From Kappaphycus alvarezii (taxonomy: Eukaryota > Rhodophyta > Florideophyceae > Gigartinales > Solieriaceae): a DNA stretch of 64,000 nt. This document shows positions 22,168 through 32,885 of this stretch, in pieces. Under the pieces are notes generated by a model. That model was not told the origin of the DNA, did no database searches, and saw only the letters and a program-made list of their open reading frames with translations. Made by a program: the position numbers and the translations under genes. Numbering within the stretch: the first letter of the stretch is position 1; each line of letters opens with the position of its first letter. The DNA is taken from positions 2,604,001-2,668,000 of the forward strand of contig NADL03000602.1 in assembly GCA_002205965.3 (NCBI GenBank). The letters are read 5' to 3'.

Positions 22168-22572
22168 TCATACAGTGCGCAAAGGTGGGGAGATGAGGAT
22201 GACACAGTCACCGCGAACAAAGAGCATTGGAATATGGCGCTTCGATGCCTTGAGAATCTCCTCGTATGTCTCCTCGTCAACTTCCGTAGTAGTGACGGTC
22301 TCCTCTACATCACCGAGGATCATATTTAGGTGCTGATCGAAGGCCTAGTTTCAGGAATTTTGAGAGCGTATTGGAGGCAATGTCAAATAGAAATGGATGA
22401 GACGATGGTTAGGTCAATCGCACATGAAACCAAAGGAAGTAAACGTGACCAGGATTTCACTTACATGCAGCTTTCCTCGTAGTTCGCGATTGCCACGCAT
22501 TTTCACCCGGATTGTTTCATCCAGAGAAAGGCGGACCAAGTCAAGCGGCTGCTCTACGACGGTGGACGACAT
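22168..22572 (-). CDS. LSM3: U6 snRNA-associated Sm-like protein LSm3 (two exons)
   Basis: Exon 1 is 22572-22465 (36 codons, from ATG) and exon 2 is 22344-22168 (58 codons plus TGA), joined at a 120-bp intron with GTAAGT and CTAG ends. The 94-residue product has [18 protein letters not shown] and NRELRGKLH (Sm1 motif, with the junction inside it), [17 protein letters not shown], and [16 protein letters not shown] (Sm2 motif). It is nearly identical in pattern to LSm3 of animals and yeast (about 90-100 residues). LSm3 sits in the LSm1-7 ring (cytoplasmic mRNA decay) and the LSm2-8 ring (nuclear U6 snRNA). No frame problem is seen, unlike its two neighbours. It is convergent with the ZNHIT2-like gene. 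Confidence 0.95.
22345..22464 (-). other. LSM3: Spliceosomal intron of LSM3
   Basis: On the minus strand the intron starts GTAAGTG (22464) and ends GAAACTAG (22345). Removing it joins ...GKLH to AFDQHL..., restoring the Sm1 motif exactly. CCTAACC at about 22415-22409 is the best branch-point-like site, though it is some 65 bases from the acceptor. The intron proves a eukaryotic host. Confidence 0.9.
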
Positions 22573-22689
22573 TTGGTTGTGAATAATAGTCTTCAACAGC
22601 ACGCCTCTCCACACGAGGCGTTTGCTATCACGATGTAGTCGCGATGTAGTCGCGATATGATTGCGATTTAAGCTACAAGTCTTACAGAC

Positions 22690-22716
22690 CAGTGCTGTAC
22701 AGTACAGTACTGTACA
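22690..22716. repeat. TACTGTAC-type palindrome upstream of LSM3
   Basis: Overlapping GTACAGTAC and TACTGTAC units about 120 bp upstream of the LSM3 start codon, the same motif as in the 18.64-18.74 kb cluster. Confidence 0.55.
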
Positions 22717-22849
22717 ATTCTTTATACTACTTTACACTACTTCATATTACACTCTGAGGGTTTAACCAGCATCTTAATTACAGTTAGGGGGGGGGGATTT
22801 TGGGTTATTTTAATGCATGGAAGATGAGGTCGGTTGTACAGAATCCGCA

Positions 22850-23475
22850 ACGAGTGCGTTGCGATAAGTCGTCACTGATGTGTAACACTAAATGAAATTC
22901 CTTACAGGGCCGCCTCAATGCGAGCGAGCAGGCATGCCGCGTTAGACATGACTGCCGCAGCCGCGTGCCTTTGGGTAAGCACCGCTCCAACTTTCGCACA
23001 GGTCTCCATCGCTCGGACGGCATCGTTCCGCGCGACATCGGATAGCACCGCGTACGCGTCTGGGTGCTAGCCTCTAACAGTGGATATTGGGATAGGCACA
23101 AGCCTTCCTCTAGCAGAAGTCGCGCGAGCAGGGTTCATACCTTTTACGCTTGGCGGAGATTGCTGCATTGAGGGAGGTCAGTGGATCGGAAGGACGCGCT
23201 CTCCTATTAGAAGACGCAAGAGGATTGACGGACGTCACGTCAAAAAAGTCCAATCCTGTAATACTACCCATTACCTGGATATCCGGCCTTGTGCAGTGAA
23301 GCCCCTGTCGCTGCTCGATGGCTGGGTGACTGGCTACTTTCTGCAGGCCTTGGGCGAGGAGGAAGACTTGACAGTCGTGTCGCCGAGTTCGGTGCCCGCC
23401 ATGCAGACAGTGCATGAGATGATGATCCCAATAGCTGTCGAGGACCTCAGTGTCAATCAGCCACTTACACGTCAC
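22850..23475 (-). pseudogene. LINE C-terminal fragment with restriction-like endonuclease
   Basis: The minus strand has HHLMHCLHGGHRTRRHDCQV (end of the GDH...C..H finger), GLQKVASHPAIEQRQGLH, GLDFFDVTSVNPLA (endonuclease Asp in the D-V/I-T pattern) and LTSLNAAISAKRKRYEP. Then, after a frame change, RAMETCAKVGAVLTQRHAAA follows at the C-terminus. The same succession occurs on the plus strand at 49706-50347 with strong similarity, so both belong to one LINE family. Only the tail is present here, consistent with 5' truncation at integration. Stops make it non-functional. Confidence 0.65.
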
Positions 23476-24714
23476 TAGGTGAGGAGGACTCCTAAACCTT
23501 TAATAACAGGCACGGAAGACATTTATTCGAGCTGGACTATACACTAATCATCCAAGCAGGACAAATCAGCCGACTTACAACAGTTTGGGCCTACGTGGCA
23601 TGCAAGGACCGCACTATAGCCGGTCTGTACGCACAGACCGAACCTGTAGTCATTTCCATAGCTTGCAGTACTTAAGATCAGTAGAATACCATTTGTAAAT
23701 GAGAAAAGACGAAAAGAAAAGAAAGCCACTTCTAACACTTATCTTGCAAAACGATTTGCCAACCCAAGTTTACTGCTGATATGCTGGGACTATCAACTTG
23801 TCCCCGGTTGATTCATGATCTCAAAGGCTTATCTCTGTCGATTACTCCGGAAGATCCTGTCGTCTTGAAACAACGAAGATATAAGTACAAGATCTTGTCT
23901 ATTACTCCGGGAACTAGTCTTTCTCTGAAATAAAGAAAGTGAAGGAGAAGGGTTACCGTTCGACTAACCCGATATTTCGCGAACTACGAATCTCTGAACC
24001 ACCGAGGTAAGAATTCAAGCCCTTAGCTTTGAAAACATTACACGCATCAATCTCTCATTCTGGTTAGCGACAATCAGGGCATTTTTGTCTCAGGCACGGA
24101 GTTTCCGGGGCGATAAGAGGGACTTGAAGGCAGTACTGCAGCCAGAGTCAGAATTTAAGGGAGTCAACAACTGATCTTGAGGCCGGGGCACAGAGCACAA
24201 TTGACCCGTTCCTTTGCGCCGGTAAGCCCCATAGAAGCCCGGAATGGTTGCCTTCGTTGGTCGCCGAGGGGGATCTATTCTTGCCCTGAGGCATGGACTG
24301 CTTCTGTTAGTGTCTTTTGCAGACTTTTTTTACTTAAGCAAAATAGATTAAATGAGATGAGTCGTTAAGGCAGGCAGGAGATCGACCATATTCGGTGGGC
24401 GCGAAAGGCACCATTGTACGTCGCAAGATCCGTCATATGTGCTGAAAAGATTCCGGTGGCCAGCCTGTGGACGGCTGCACGAGAGCCAAGGAAAGCGATC
24501 TCGCGGTGCTTTTTGCCCATGAGAACCCTAAGCCGACGTTGGGATTTTCAGGGTCCAGGGGTTTCACCGGTAGTTGGAGTCCTCGGAATATGTCCGAGTC
24601 CAGTACTCTTCCAGCGAGTGTCCTAAGGCTTCGCTCTATCATTTCGTTAATAATAACGGCGCCCTTCGCCATTCATGAGGGTGGCCCTATGCAGAGAAGG
24701 TATCCTTCCTTGCA
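23476..24714. other. Unassigned stretch with an LTR-like segment
   Basis: CTGTCGATTACTCCGG (23835-23850) and CTTGTCTATTACTCCGG (23894-23910) are near-repeats 60 bp apart within sequence that looks like an LTR leader, but no partner LTR is visible. Open frames at 24177-24368 and 24414-24742 have no recognised family and may be upstream parts of the pseudogene that follows, in another frame. Confidence 0.3.
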
Positions 24715-25458
24715 GACCCTGAAGCAATTGCACAAAAGCTGAAAAGCCACTTGCTTATTGGAAATGTCTATGACGGCTTCCAGGAACGGTTTGTGCGACT
24801 GGACGTGATTAGTGAAGAATTTGTTCGCCTAGTCTGGGAAACTGATAGGGTGTTAATGACACTTGTACCCTATCTGAATTTTTGCAGCAGTTCCTGATAT
24901 AGCCATTGGAAAACGAGCTCATGTGTCACCGTGCTAGGCGCCTTTGACCCTACCTCCCTTGCTGACATGCTCGTCAACCTGCAATATCATCTCAATTGGA
25001 GTAGTGCAATGCATCGAACTGAATCTGGAAAAGTAAAGATCCCTATTGCGTAAAACAATGACTACTCGGTGCTCGACGCCAATTTCTCTTTACTCCCTCT
25101 GCAGGGTAGTAGCTCGAGAGTTATCAGAACTCAGGGTGGTAGAGGCTTATCGGAAGCAAGAGGAAGAAATTATGTCAGCAGACAAAAGAGGGTGCGCCTT
25201 ACGCGCGGAAACAATCAAAAGACAATAGCCTCCAATACTTGTCCTCGGCGCAACAGTAAAGTGGGATACTAGTCCTCCCAACAGGGACACAAGGAATACA
25301 AGTCCTCCCCATGGGAACACAATGGATACAAGCCCTCCCTATGGGGACAATACTCACCAAAAATTTACAAACCTGAAACAATAAACAAGCTAGAAGGACA
25401 AGCTGGTGATCGAGGGCCGAAGGGGGTATTAGGTACTGCAAAGCTGAAAGGGGCGTGA
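24715..25458 (+). pseudogene. Unrecognised protein relic with C-terminal 10-residue repeats
   Basis: A single reading frame continues for about 247 codons, interrupted only by a TGA (near 24892), a TAA (near 25051) and a TAG (25270). Its translation looks like real protein: DPEAIAQKLKSHLLIGNVYD, then DPTSLADMLVNLQYHLNW, MHRTESGKVK, DANFSLLPLQGSSSRVIRT and GGRGLSEARGRNYVSRQKRV. A low-complexity tail follows (YKSSPWEHNG, YKPSLWGQYS) encoded by a 30-bp tandem repeat. I do not recognise the family. A retroelement Gag with a repetitive tail is one possibility, since mobile elements surround it; a dead host gene is another. No zinc knuckle is visible. Confidence 0.4.
25267..25356 (+). repeat. Three-copy 30-bp tandem repeat
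   Basis: Units at 25267-25296, 25297-25326 and 25327-25356 begin TAC(T/A)AGTCCTCC or TACAAGCCCTCC and share ...GGGACAC or GGGAACAC cores. The unit length is a multiple of three and is in frame with the surrounding pseudogene, encoding a decapeptide of the type Y-K-x-S-x-W-x-H-N-G. Confidence 0.85.
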
Positions 25459-25930
25459 TTTGCAGGAGCAACAACAATAGCCAGAACCAAAAACTGGTAA
25501 AGTCGTTAGTACCTTCGGTACATTTACTACTAGCGTGGGCACGAAGTGCAAAAGATAAATACTAAGTTAGAAGTTCGCTTGTTAGCCGAGCTCACTAGTT
25601 TACGACAAGTGTCACTCTACTAGCCAGGTAGCCATAAATAAATATCAGGGTCAGTTAGTGTTTCCGTGCCATGCCTATTAGGGTAACTTACTGTACAGTG
25701 CACTGTAAAGAGTTAAAACAAATTGGGGCACGTTCCACCTTCCATTTGGAGCTCTAAAAACGAGTGTTAAAATAGATTATAGAAACAAAATTATGAAGTT
25801 AATTGCTATTGCACTACAATCGGGCACAGCAAGAGGCCAAGGGAAAGGATTTTTCGAAGAAGGCCTATAGAAGAGAGCGAATTGTCCCAGCTGCCACTCC
25901 AAGGAATTTATCTATCACCGAATTTACGGC

Positions 25931-26690
25931 TTGGCATTCCATCACAGCGCTGCCGTGGCGTTCTTAAATGCCCGTCTTACCACGGCGACGAAGGTGTCAT
26001 CGGAGCAATGGAGCATCATGCGGCGCAGGCACCTCGGTCTCCCAGTCTACACAGACTATGTGCCCTTGAAATGCCACTATTGCCAGCAGGATCTGGATGT
26101 TCGTGGTGACCATACCGCAGACCACTGTGTCTCAGAGTTTAATCGCATTCATCGCCCCAGCTCCGCTCGCAACGTGTTTGCGTGGCACTTTTTGCGCTCT
26201 GCCGGCCTTGAATATGAGTTTGAAGTCGAGAACATCCTCCCCGGCTCGGACTACAGGCTCGCCCAAATTCTCCTCGTGTAACCCCCTCGTGACACTGAAG
26301 CCTGCCTGCCGGACCGACCCATCGCATTCGACGTCGCCGTGAAATCACCATTCAAGCGGTCCTCAAACACCAAAGCGACGCAAGTCGACGGTGGAGCTGC
26401 TGACCTCATTTACCAAAGCAAGGTCCAGGACCTACAGCAAGAGCTTTCAAGGCGCCTGATGCCCCCTTCCCTGCCCTCTCGAGACCCGGGGTTCCAATTC
26501 CAGCCTCTGGTTTTCGACACCCTCGGTTACCCTTCTCCGAAGACGGCAATATTTCTCGAAGAGTTTGTAGCACGTGTAGCCAGTAAATGCCACACCTCGG
26601 ACACTGATATTCGCACACGCATCTAGCAGCGTATTTGTTGCGCTTTGTGGTCGTCGGTGGCTATGGCCATCATATCGCGCGATCTACTGC
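25931..26690 (+). pseudogene. LINE C-terminal fragment with restriction-like endonuclease, second family
   Basis: The frame reads WSIMRRRHLGLPVYTDYVPL, KCHYCQQDLDVRGDHTADHC (a C-x2-C...GDH...C finger), an endonuclease-like LPGSDYRLAQILLV, then after a frame change IAFDVAVKSPF with the second acidic residue, QSKVQDLQQELSRRL, FQPLVFDTLGYPS and the tail region near 26630. This order is typical of the C-terminus of non-LTR elements with a restriction-like endonuclease. It is a different family from 22850-23475, judged by sequence. The reverse transcriptase part is absent. Confidence 0.65.
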
Positions 26691-26882
26691 ATGTTACCGA
26701 CTTGGTCCATCCATTTGGTTGTTAACTGAATGGTCGGTCAGTTGGTGCACACTCAAGATAAGCAATAAGTAAAGATCTTCTTTTTCTTGGAATCAAGAAG
26801 AAATATTACGTTTCTAGTTCCCCAGTTTTTTTGTCAGTGAGAAGTTCGGAATGTGGGAGATAAAATCCTACAACATCTTTGA

Positions 26883-27218
26883 ATCCATCTCTTCTCGACT
26901 GACTACACCCAACCTTCACTTCATCTCGCTCGGCGCCCGCACACGGCGTGGACACCCGACCATCATCCGGCTCTTCCCTCAGGTGATTGCCCGTCACACC
27001 TGCAGAGCTCTCGCTGCAACGTTCTTGTAGATAACCACATCGAATGGATTGCCTCTCCGCGCCCCCAGCGCACGTGGGACGAACTGGGGAAGGTGTATAA
27101 GGATGGCTTTACGAGTCGAAAAAGGCCTGCGAAGTTTGTCGGAGAACATATTTCCGAGTATTATCCAAGTTCATATCGTCGACTAATTCGATTGATCATT
27201 TACGAACTACCTTCATGA
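26883..27218 (+). other. Open frame of 111 codons without ATG, unrecognised
   Basis: The frame is open from a TGA at 26880 to a TGA at 27216. Its second half has a balanced, protein-like composition: NHIEWIASPRPQRTWDELGK, YKDGFTSRKRPAKFVGE and HISEYYPSSYRRLI. The first half is His/Pro-rich and may be non-coding. No domain is recognised. It could be an exon or a relic of a mobile-element protein. Confidence 0.3.
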
Positions 27219-28483
27219 TTTTACAGTAATGATTTGAACTGTGCATACGCGTAGAGCTTGAGTTCTGAAGGCACACACGAAAAAACCTGCATACAGTGAT
27301 GATTTGAAGTCCTTGTAACCTGGTTAGCATGGCAAACTAGATCGCTACAGCAAAAGATGTATGGTTCTCTGCAGTTGCTTCGAACAAAATAAAGATAAAT
27401 CTTCCTCTGCTAGGCTGTGTGTGATTTCATTTGAGTTTGGCACTTCAACCTCAGAGATATGCATGGAGCTATTTACAGCAGTAAACTTTTTGCTGACTAG
27501 AAGCTTAGAACTATGGCTGTTGCTTACTACAACAGTCGTACCAGAAACTAAAACGGAGAAGAGACAACAAGAAACAAAACAAAAGAAGGAAATAATCGAA
27601 ACAAGTTTCACAATCAATTTCGTCCATAAAATTCCACCGTCATTTTGACGGACTGCGAGGGGTTGTGGTCTTCACATCTTTGCGGGCTTGTCTTCACGCT
27701 CGCTCGTCCGGAGTCCTCGCCGTTGTCGTCGCTGTCTCTATCTGTAAGCCTATGTGCTTACGTCGGGAGTTTTTTAAGCCTCCTGAATCCTCGGTTAAGG
27801 TGATATAGTTCTCTTCCGGTCCTTGTCTCGCTTGAGAGGGCAATTGGTTCAGCCATTGCCCGGAGTTTTCTGTCTAACAGAACCCGAGGCCCTGTGTAGT
27901 GCGTACTTTTCTATACACAATCATGCGTCATTCTTCAATTATTTATCTGTGAACCACTTTCTAACCTGTTACTGGTGCTAGTATTAGACAGCAATGTTTT
28001 GTACACTATTGGTAAAGATTTAACCTAAGGCCAGCTACTTTGTTATTTTCAAATAAGTAAATAATTGAAAATTTGCCAAATTTGTTACCCAAAACACTAG
28101 AAGATTAATTTTTATTAGGGCTTCTCCTCAAATACTGAAATAATGCACATAAACTCAGCGAAATATCAAAAAAATGTTAGTTTCTAATTGAAACAGTTGT
28201 GTAATAGCGAAAAATGAACAATACGGAAATATCGGCCAATTGCGCAATTAGCTAGTTCCTTTATTTTCGAACAAATATTTTACGCAAAAACAGCAATGTA
28301 TACAAAACAGAACGTCCTAGTCATTTCGAAAAAACCACGGCAACTACACAAACCACATGTATCGAGCTTCGTCGCTCGTCCAGTTCCCCACATTTCTGCT
28401 GACCTCAATTTGCGACAAAATCACACCCTACTGTTCGCAAAATACAGAAAATATCCTCCTTCTATGCCTGCAATGCACTTTCT
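27219..28483. other. Unassigned stretch, possible solo LTR at 27.65-27.95 kb
   Basis: No coding family was recognised. The segment from about 27650 to 27950 is more GC-rich than its flanks and ends in short direct patterns typical of LTR leaders, but no second copy is visible. From 28000 the sequence turns AT-rich. Confidence 0.25.
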
Positions 28484-29695
28484 ATGATTGCTGATATGTT
28501 TTTCACACGAGAGAAGGAATTTGATCAGTACAGTGCATCCCACGTATCCCTGAATCCGAATCTGAAAACGACGACCACTCTCCAATTATCGATGCTTTCA
28601 TCGCCAATGGAGGCTCACGAACTATTTTCCAAATGGTGGACTTTTAATGAGAAGGCTTTTTGGGACTGGTACGGTACGTTGCATAAGCACATTATACCGA
28701 AATGGAATATGGGTAGAGGTGGTAAGTCTATGCTTACAGCCAAGGATGTGTTCTCTATGACTTTAACAGTCATGAAAAATGGTGGCCAGTGGGACTCTCT
28801 GGGAGGAGTGTTTCGAATTAAAAGTTCAAAGTTTGAAAGTCTCATTCTGAATTTTATTCCGTGCTTGGCTGCGTTTATGGCCGGCAGCTTAATTGGTGGC
28901 GTTTCGGATGCGTACCCGATGAGTCGCTTAGTATAGAAAAAGATGGCGTTTAAATATCATATCTATGCATGCTACTCTAATTATGAAAAAGCTCATCAAT
29001 GTAACCATCTGAACGGAAACTTAGAAGATGGAACCAAGTAATCCTCTCGGAAAGTATCACATGTACCGTTACATGCTAAAGGTGTCCGTTTTGTCTAATG
29101 GGTTGGCTACTTCCTGCAGCAAGCACTATCCGGTATCTATCTCTGATATACCAATTTTTGATGCATAACATGCCCTTCATAAGCAGGCATTACGCAAAAA
29201 AGGACGAGAAACATATGGCTGATTTTGGGCCTTTGGGCGAAAACATCCCGATGAGCAGGCGGTGCTCACCGAGAAGGGGTATCAAAGGGCTATCGAGCAA
29301 TTTAGAGCTATATATCCGGAGAAGAAGCCCGCACATGGTCACTTGAAAATTGAAGGTGAAGCAGAAAATAAGATGAAGTCTTCCGATCATATTATCGTGA
29401 AAATGCTTTTGGACTCGAATGTTCTCTGTGGGCAATAATGTCTCTGAAGTACAGCTAAAATGAGTCAAGCTACGATACTATTTAGGCCTTATGTGTTGCC
29501 CTTACTAGCCTTCAAATTCTAGACAATTCGCTTCTTCGCGGTGATGGGGAGTACTACATCAAATTCTAAAACCGTCAGTATGAAGCGGGAGCTAAATCTG
29601 TGAAGAAGCCTTAAGTGGCGCACAAAACTTATCGTGCTCGTCGCAAGATGCGTATGGATTTATCCATGAGCCAGTCCTCCTTAGATTCGGAGTAG
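28484..29695 (+). pseudogene. DDE_Tnp_4-like transposase relic, copy A
   Basis: The N-terminal part is open for 150 codons (28484-28936): HELFSKWWTFNEKAFWDWYG, KWNMGRGGKSMLTAKDV, TLTVMKNGGQWDSLGGVFRI. The middle, including the first catalytic block, is mostly missing or scrambled. The end is visible in later frames: VLTEKGYQRAIEQFRAIYP, KMKSSDHIIVKMLLDSNVL, VALTSLQILDNSLLRGDGEY and VAHKTYRARRKMRMDLSMSQ, with stops between. Copies B (30.96-31.42 kb) and C (45.44-46.48 kb, minus) cover the missing middle, which identifies the family as DDE_Tnp_4/HARBI1-like. Confidence 0.65.
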
Positions 29696-30954
29696 TTTCT
29701 GGATCGTTTTCATCCGATTTTTAAAAAGTACTGCATTTATTATTTTAAATGGTTGTTATTTTTAAAAGAGTGTGATGCGTTATGATATTAGATACCATTC
29801 CCAGAATTTATAGTTTATGAAACATTATTATTATTAGAAATATTTATCCGGCGGAAATTCTTTTATCTTGCTTTTTCAATTGGAAAATATGTTCGGAACA
29901 TTTTTATGAGCAAGATCAGACCCTATTTTGCCATCAGTTTTCTAATTTCGAGCCTGGTCATTTTTTTGAAAAATTTTCTGGCGTGACCACCGCTCTACAG
30001 TATTACTGCAGAATGACAATTATTCTACTTATATAATCACGTATTGATATAATTGGGTTTCTTTCGAGCAATACCCTTTGGTTTATTCGAACAAAGCCAT
30101 TTCTGAGAACACGGAATTGTTTTTTGTAGTTACACCTTATTTTATTCAATCATTGACCTTTTTTATAGATAGGTCTCTTTTTGATCTAATACTGCTTTGC
30201 ACAGTAACTCAGTCTTTGCCATGAATTACTATTGCAATTCAATAGATATGACTACGAAAAGTATATTATTTTTGAACCATCTGACAAAAGCCGAGTCATT
30301 CGTAATTACTCAGTCTTTTGTTGAGATATTTACTCAAATATTGAGAAAATGCGGAAAGAGCCATTGTTTTACTCTGAAAATGTAGCGATTAAAGTATTGA
30401 CGAGGTTTTTGAATTAATAGCCCCACAAGATGGTTTGAAAATGGATAATACTGAATCATATATTTTTATTTCAAATATTGGGCGCCAAAGTAAACATAAT
30501 GTCAATATGCAACAAGCCTGTAGCCTCTTTTGAATTACCAGCGCTTATTCCGATACTAGTTCATTGCGTATTTACTGTATATTAGGTAGTAAATTGTTAT
30601 TGAAACTATCACAGGATCGGCTCCGTACTCACCATATCAACCACTACGCCTTCAAGAAGTCCAACATGGCTGGTCAACAACTGCCGACTGCCGAAGCATA
30701 ACAAACTGTTACTCCCGTGCCCTCTCGTTTGGCTGCAACAAACTCACTACGACTGTTGGCAACAATCTCTATTGACCGTGAGCAAGACCTGACAATATAT
30801 GCCGCATCAAACCGCAAAGAAGACAGCGACGACAAGAACGGTCCAAATTTCCCATTTTTGATGCATTTTATGAGTGCAGCGCGGGAAAATCGGTTCAGCA
30901 AATGAAAAATTTCGATGGAGCCAGATTCTACTCAATTTTAAATATGCTCTCAGA
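29696..30954. other. AT-rich gap between transposase copies A and B
   Basis: No recognised gene. Short open frames at 30197-30385 and 30717-30905 show no domain. Confidence 0.3.
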
Positions 30955-31420
30955 AATTGTCGATTCCTTCTACAACATTAGGCCGGTCATAAATACTTAT
31001 ACGATGGAAAAGATTTTTTCTTTATGATGTCGGTGATACTCAAACATGGTGGATAATGGGACGCACTTGCTCGAGTTCATGGGAAGAAAGCACCAACGTT
31101 CAAGCGTCTAGGTACGAAGTTTATCGATATTATTAGTAGGGATGCGTATAACAAATATGTATGTGAATTCGAAACAGCGATAAATTTTGAAGATCTATTG
31201 AATGATGGTGTGAGGTTTCTAAATTATCCTACTGCTCGTTTTACCACTGATGTTACATTCCAGCAAGCGAATCGCCCAAGCAGCAATATTCAAGAGGGCA
31301 AAATTTATTACAGTGCCAAACACAAGCTTTACGGATTTGAAGTAGAGGTAAGTATGTTGCGAAATGAAATGGATATCAACTGCAGCAGTCACTATTGGGG
31401 TTCCGTTTCAGATTTGTAAA
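30955..31420 (+). pseudogene. DDE_Tnp_4-like transposase relic, copy B
   Basis: The plus strand encodes KYLYDGKDFFFMMSVILKHG, then after a stop WDALARVHGKKAPTFKRLG, ISRDAYNKYVCEFETAINFE, FTTDVTFQQANRPSSNIQ (first catalytic Asp in TDVTFQ) and EGKIYYSAKHKLYGFEVEV. It ends at HYWGSVSDL (second Asp). It stops at 31420 before the third acidic region. The downstream LINE reverse transcriptase starts within 100 bp, suggesting that insertion or recombination removed the end. Confidence 0.65.
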
Positions 31421-31500
31421 TATTTCAGCGGATCATTAGATTTGATAATGAGGCACTTCGCAAAAATGAAGGGGAGTGACATATTCTAGATTCGGGTATA

Positions 31501-32885
31501 GTGTCCCGCGGCTCAAGCACAGAGATCCCGAATGCCAGAGTAGAAACATTCCTCCGTCGGATAAAGGGCCCCATTGCAGTCTTAGATCTCAAGCAAGCCT
31601 ATGACCGGTTCCCTGATCGGACACTACTGACACTGCTTCGCAGTCGTCTCCCGGCAACACTAGTCCCTCAATTTGCCTATCTCTTGATTCCAACGCTTCT
31701 ACGCTTCTACATGGCGCCACGCAAAGCCGGTCGTACCGTGCGACATCTGGAGTCCCCCAGGGCGATCCGTCCCCCCTCTCCTCTTCGAAATCTTCATGGA
31801 CCCCTTCCTGGAGTTGTTGAAACAATCTGCAGAGGGGGAGACCATTTGCTTCGCGGACCATGTCATTGCCCTCTCCCAATCCCCCGAAGCTCTCCAGCTG
31901 GTTCTCGTCAAGGCCAGTCCTTAGGCCCGCTCCTCGGGAATGATTTGGGACTGTCGGAAGTCGGCGGTGATCACCAACACCGCCGATTCCTTTGTCCTCG
32001 AGGGTGAGCGGCTTTAATGCTTCCCACGTTCGGAATACCTAGTGGTTTTCATCTCGCCAACGGGCGTGTCTGACCGCGGTCTAATTTGCCGTCTGGACAA
32101 GGCGGTACGAATGTTCTCCCTGCTCTCCTGCGCCACCTCTCGGTGGAATTTGGGCTTCAGCATGCATCTGGCCGTCTCCAAGACCTTCCTGCATCCCAAA
32201 TGGAATACGTCCTCTACCTCCAGCCTCTCAGCTCTGCTGCTCTCCTTCGGGCCAAAAAGCTGTCGCAGGCCGCCGTTTTTTGGATCCTCCGAGAAACAGT
32301 CAAACCCGAGACCTCCCGAGAGGCCTTCTGTTGGCCGGCTTAGCCCCTGTCCGGTAGAGGGCCGACTTCCTTGGCGTACGGCACCTTGCCAAGTTTCAAG
32401 CCTAAGCCTCACGCCACGAAGCCACCGCTCGAGATCGCAGAAATTGGGGCACCCTCCGCTCCGCTCCGTCCCTCTTACTCCTGGCCCGTACGCTCCAAGA
32501 CACTCCCGGGCCTGCGCTTGGCCTTCCCCAGTCCCTCCAGGCGATCCGGGTCAGTATTGCTTTCGAAGCCAACGCCGGCCACTCCCGCAAAATACAATCG
32601 CACGAGAAGGGTCACCCGGTCTTCCGAGGCCCATTCTTCACCTCTGCAAAACGAACAGTGGCCCTCTGGTACCTTAACGGACTACCGCTGGACATGTGGA
32701 TCCGACCCTTGCTTCCCGCTCTGAAGACCCACCTGGAGCGCCCTTTTCCGCAGCACTCCGTGCTTCAAGAACTGCTCGATCGTGCCACTTTGGCACGCCA
32801 TCGTAGGATTCTCCTCCCATCGAACACTCTAATGGACCGCCGTGATGATCGTAACCCCTATCGTAAGAAAAAGCAAAATTTTTGA
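31501..32885 (+). pseudogene. LINE reverse transcriptase relic
   Basis: GPIAVLDLKQAYDRFPDRTL (31579-31640) is the RT motif A with catalytic Asp. In the next frame GVPQGDPSPPSPL (about 31750) is motif B, and ETICFADHVIALSQSPEA (about 31840-31890) is motif C with F-A-D-H in place of Y/F-A-D-D, so one metal-binding Asp is lost. YLVVFISPTGVSDRG and KAVRMFSLLS (32030-32120) follow as thumb region. Downstream open frames to 32885 keep the same GC-rich composition and probably encode the remainder in shifting frames. At least four frame changes show it is dead. GC content contrasts sharply with the AT-rich block that follows. Confidence 0.65.

Noticed and set aside
25267..25356. CRISPR array
   Set aside because: The 30-bp units are directly adjacent with no unique spacers and lie in frame within a relic; the host is eukaryotic.
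31589..31879. Minus-strand open frames over the LINE reverse transcriptase
   Set aside because: The plus strand carries recognisable RT motifs; the minus-strand frames have none and are GC-rich shadows.
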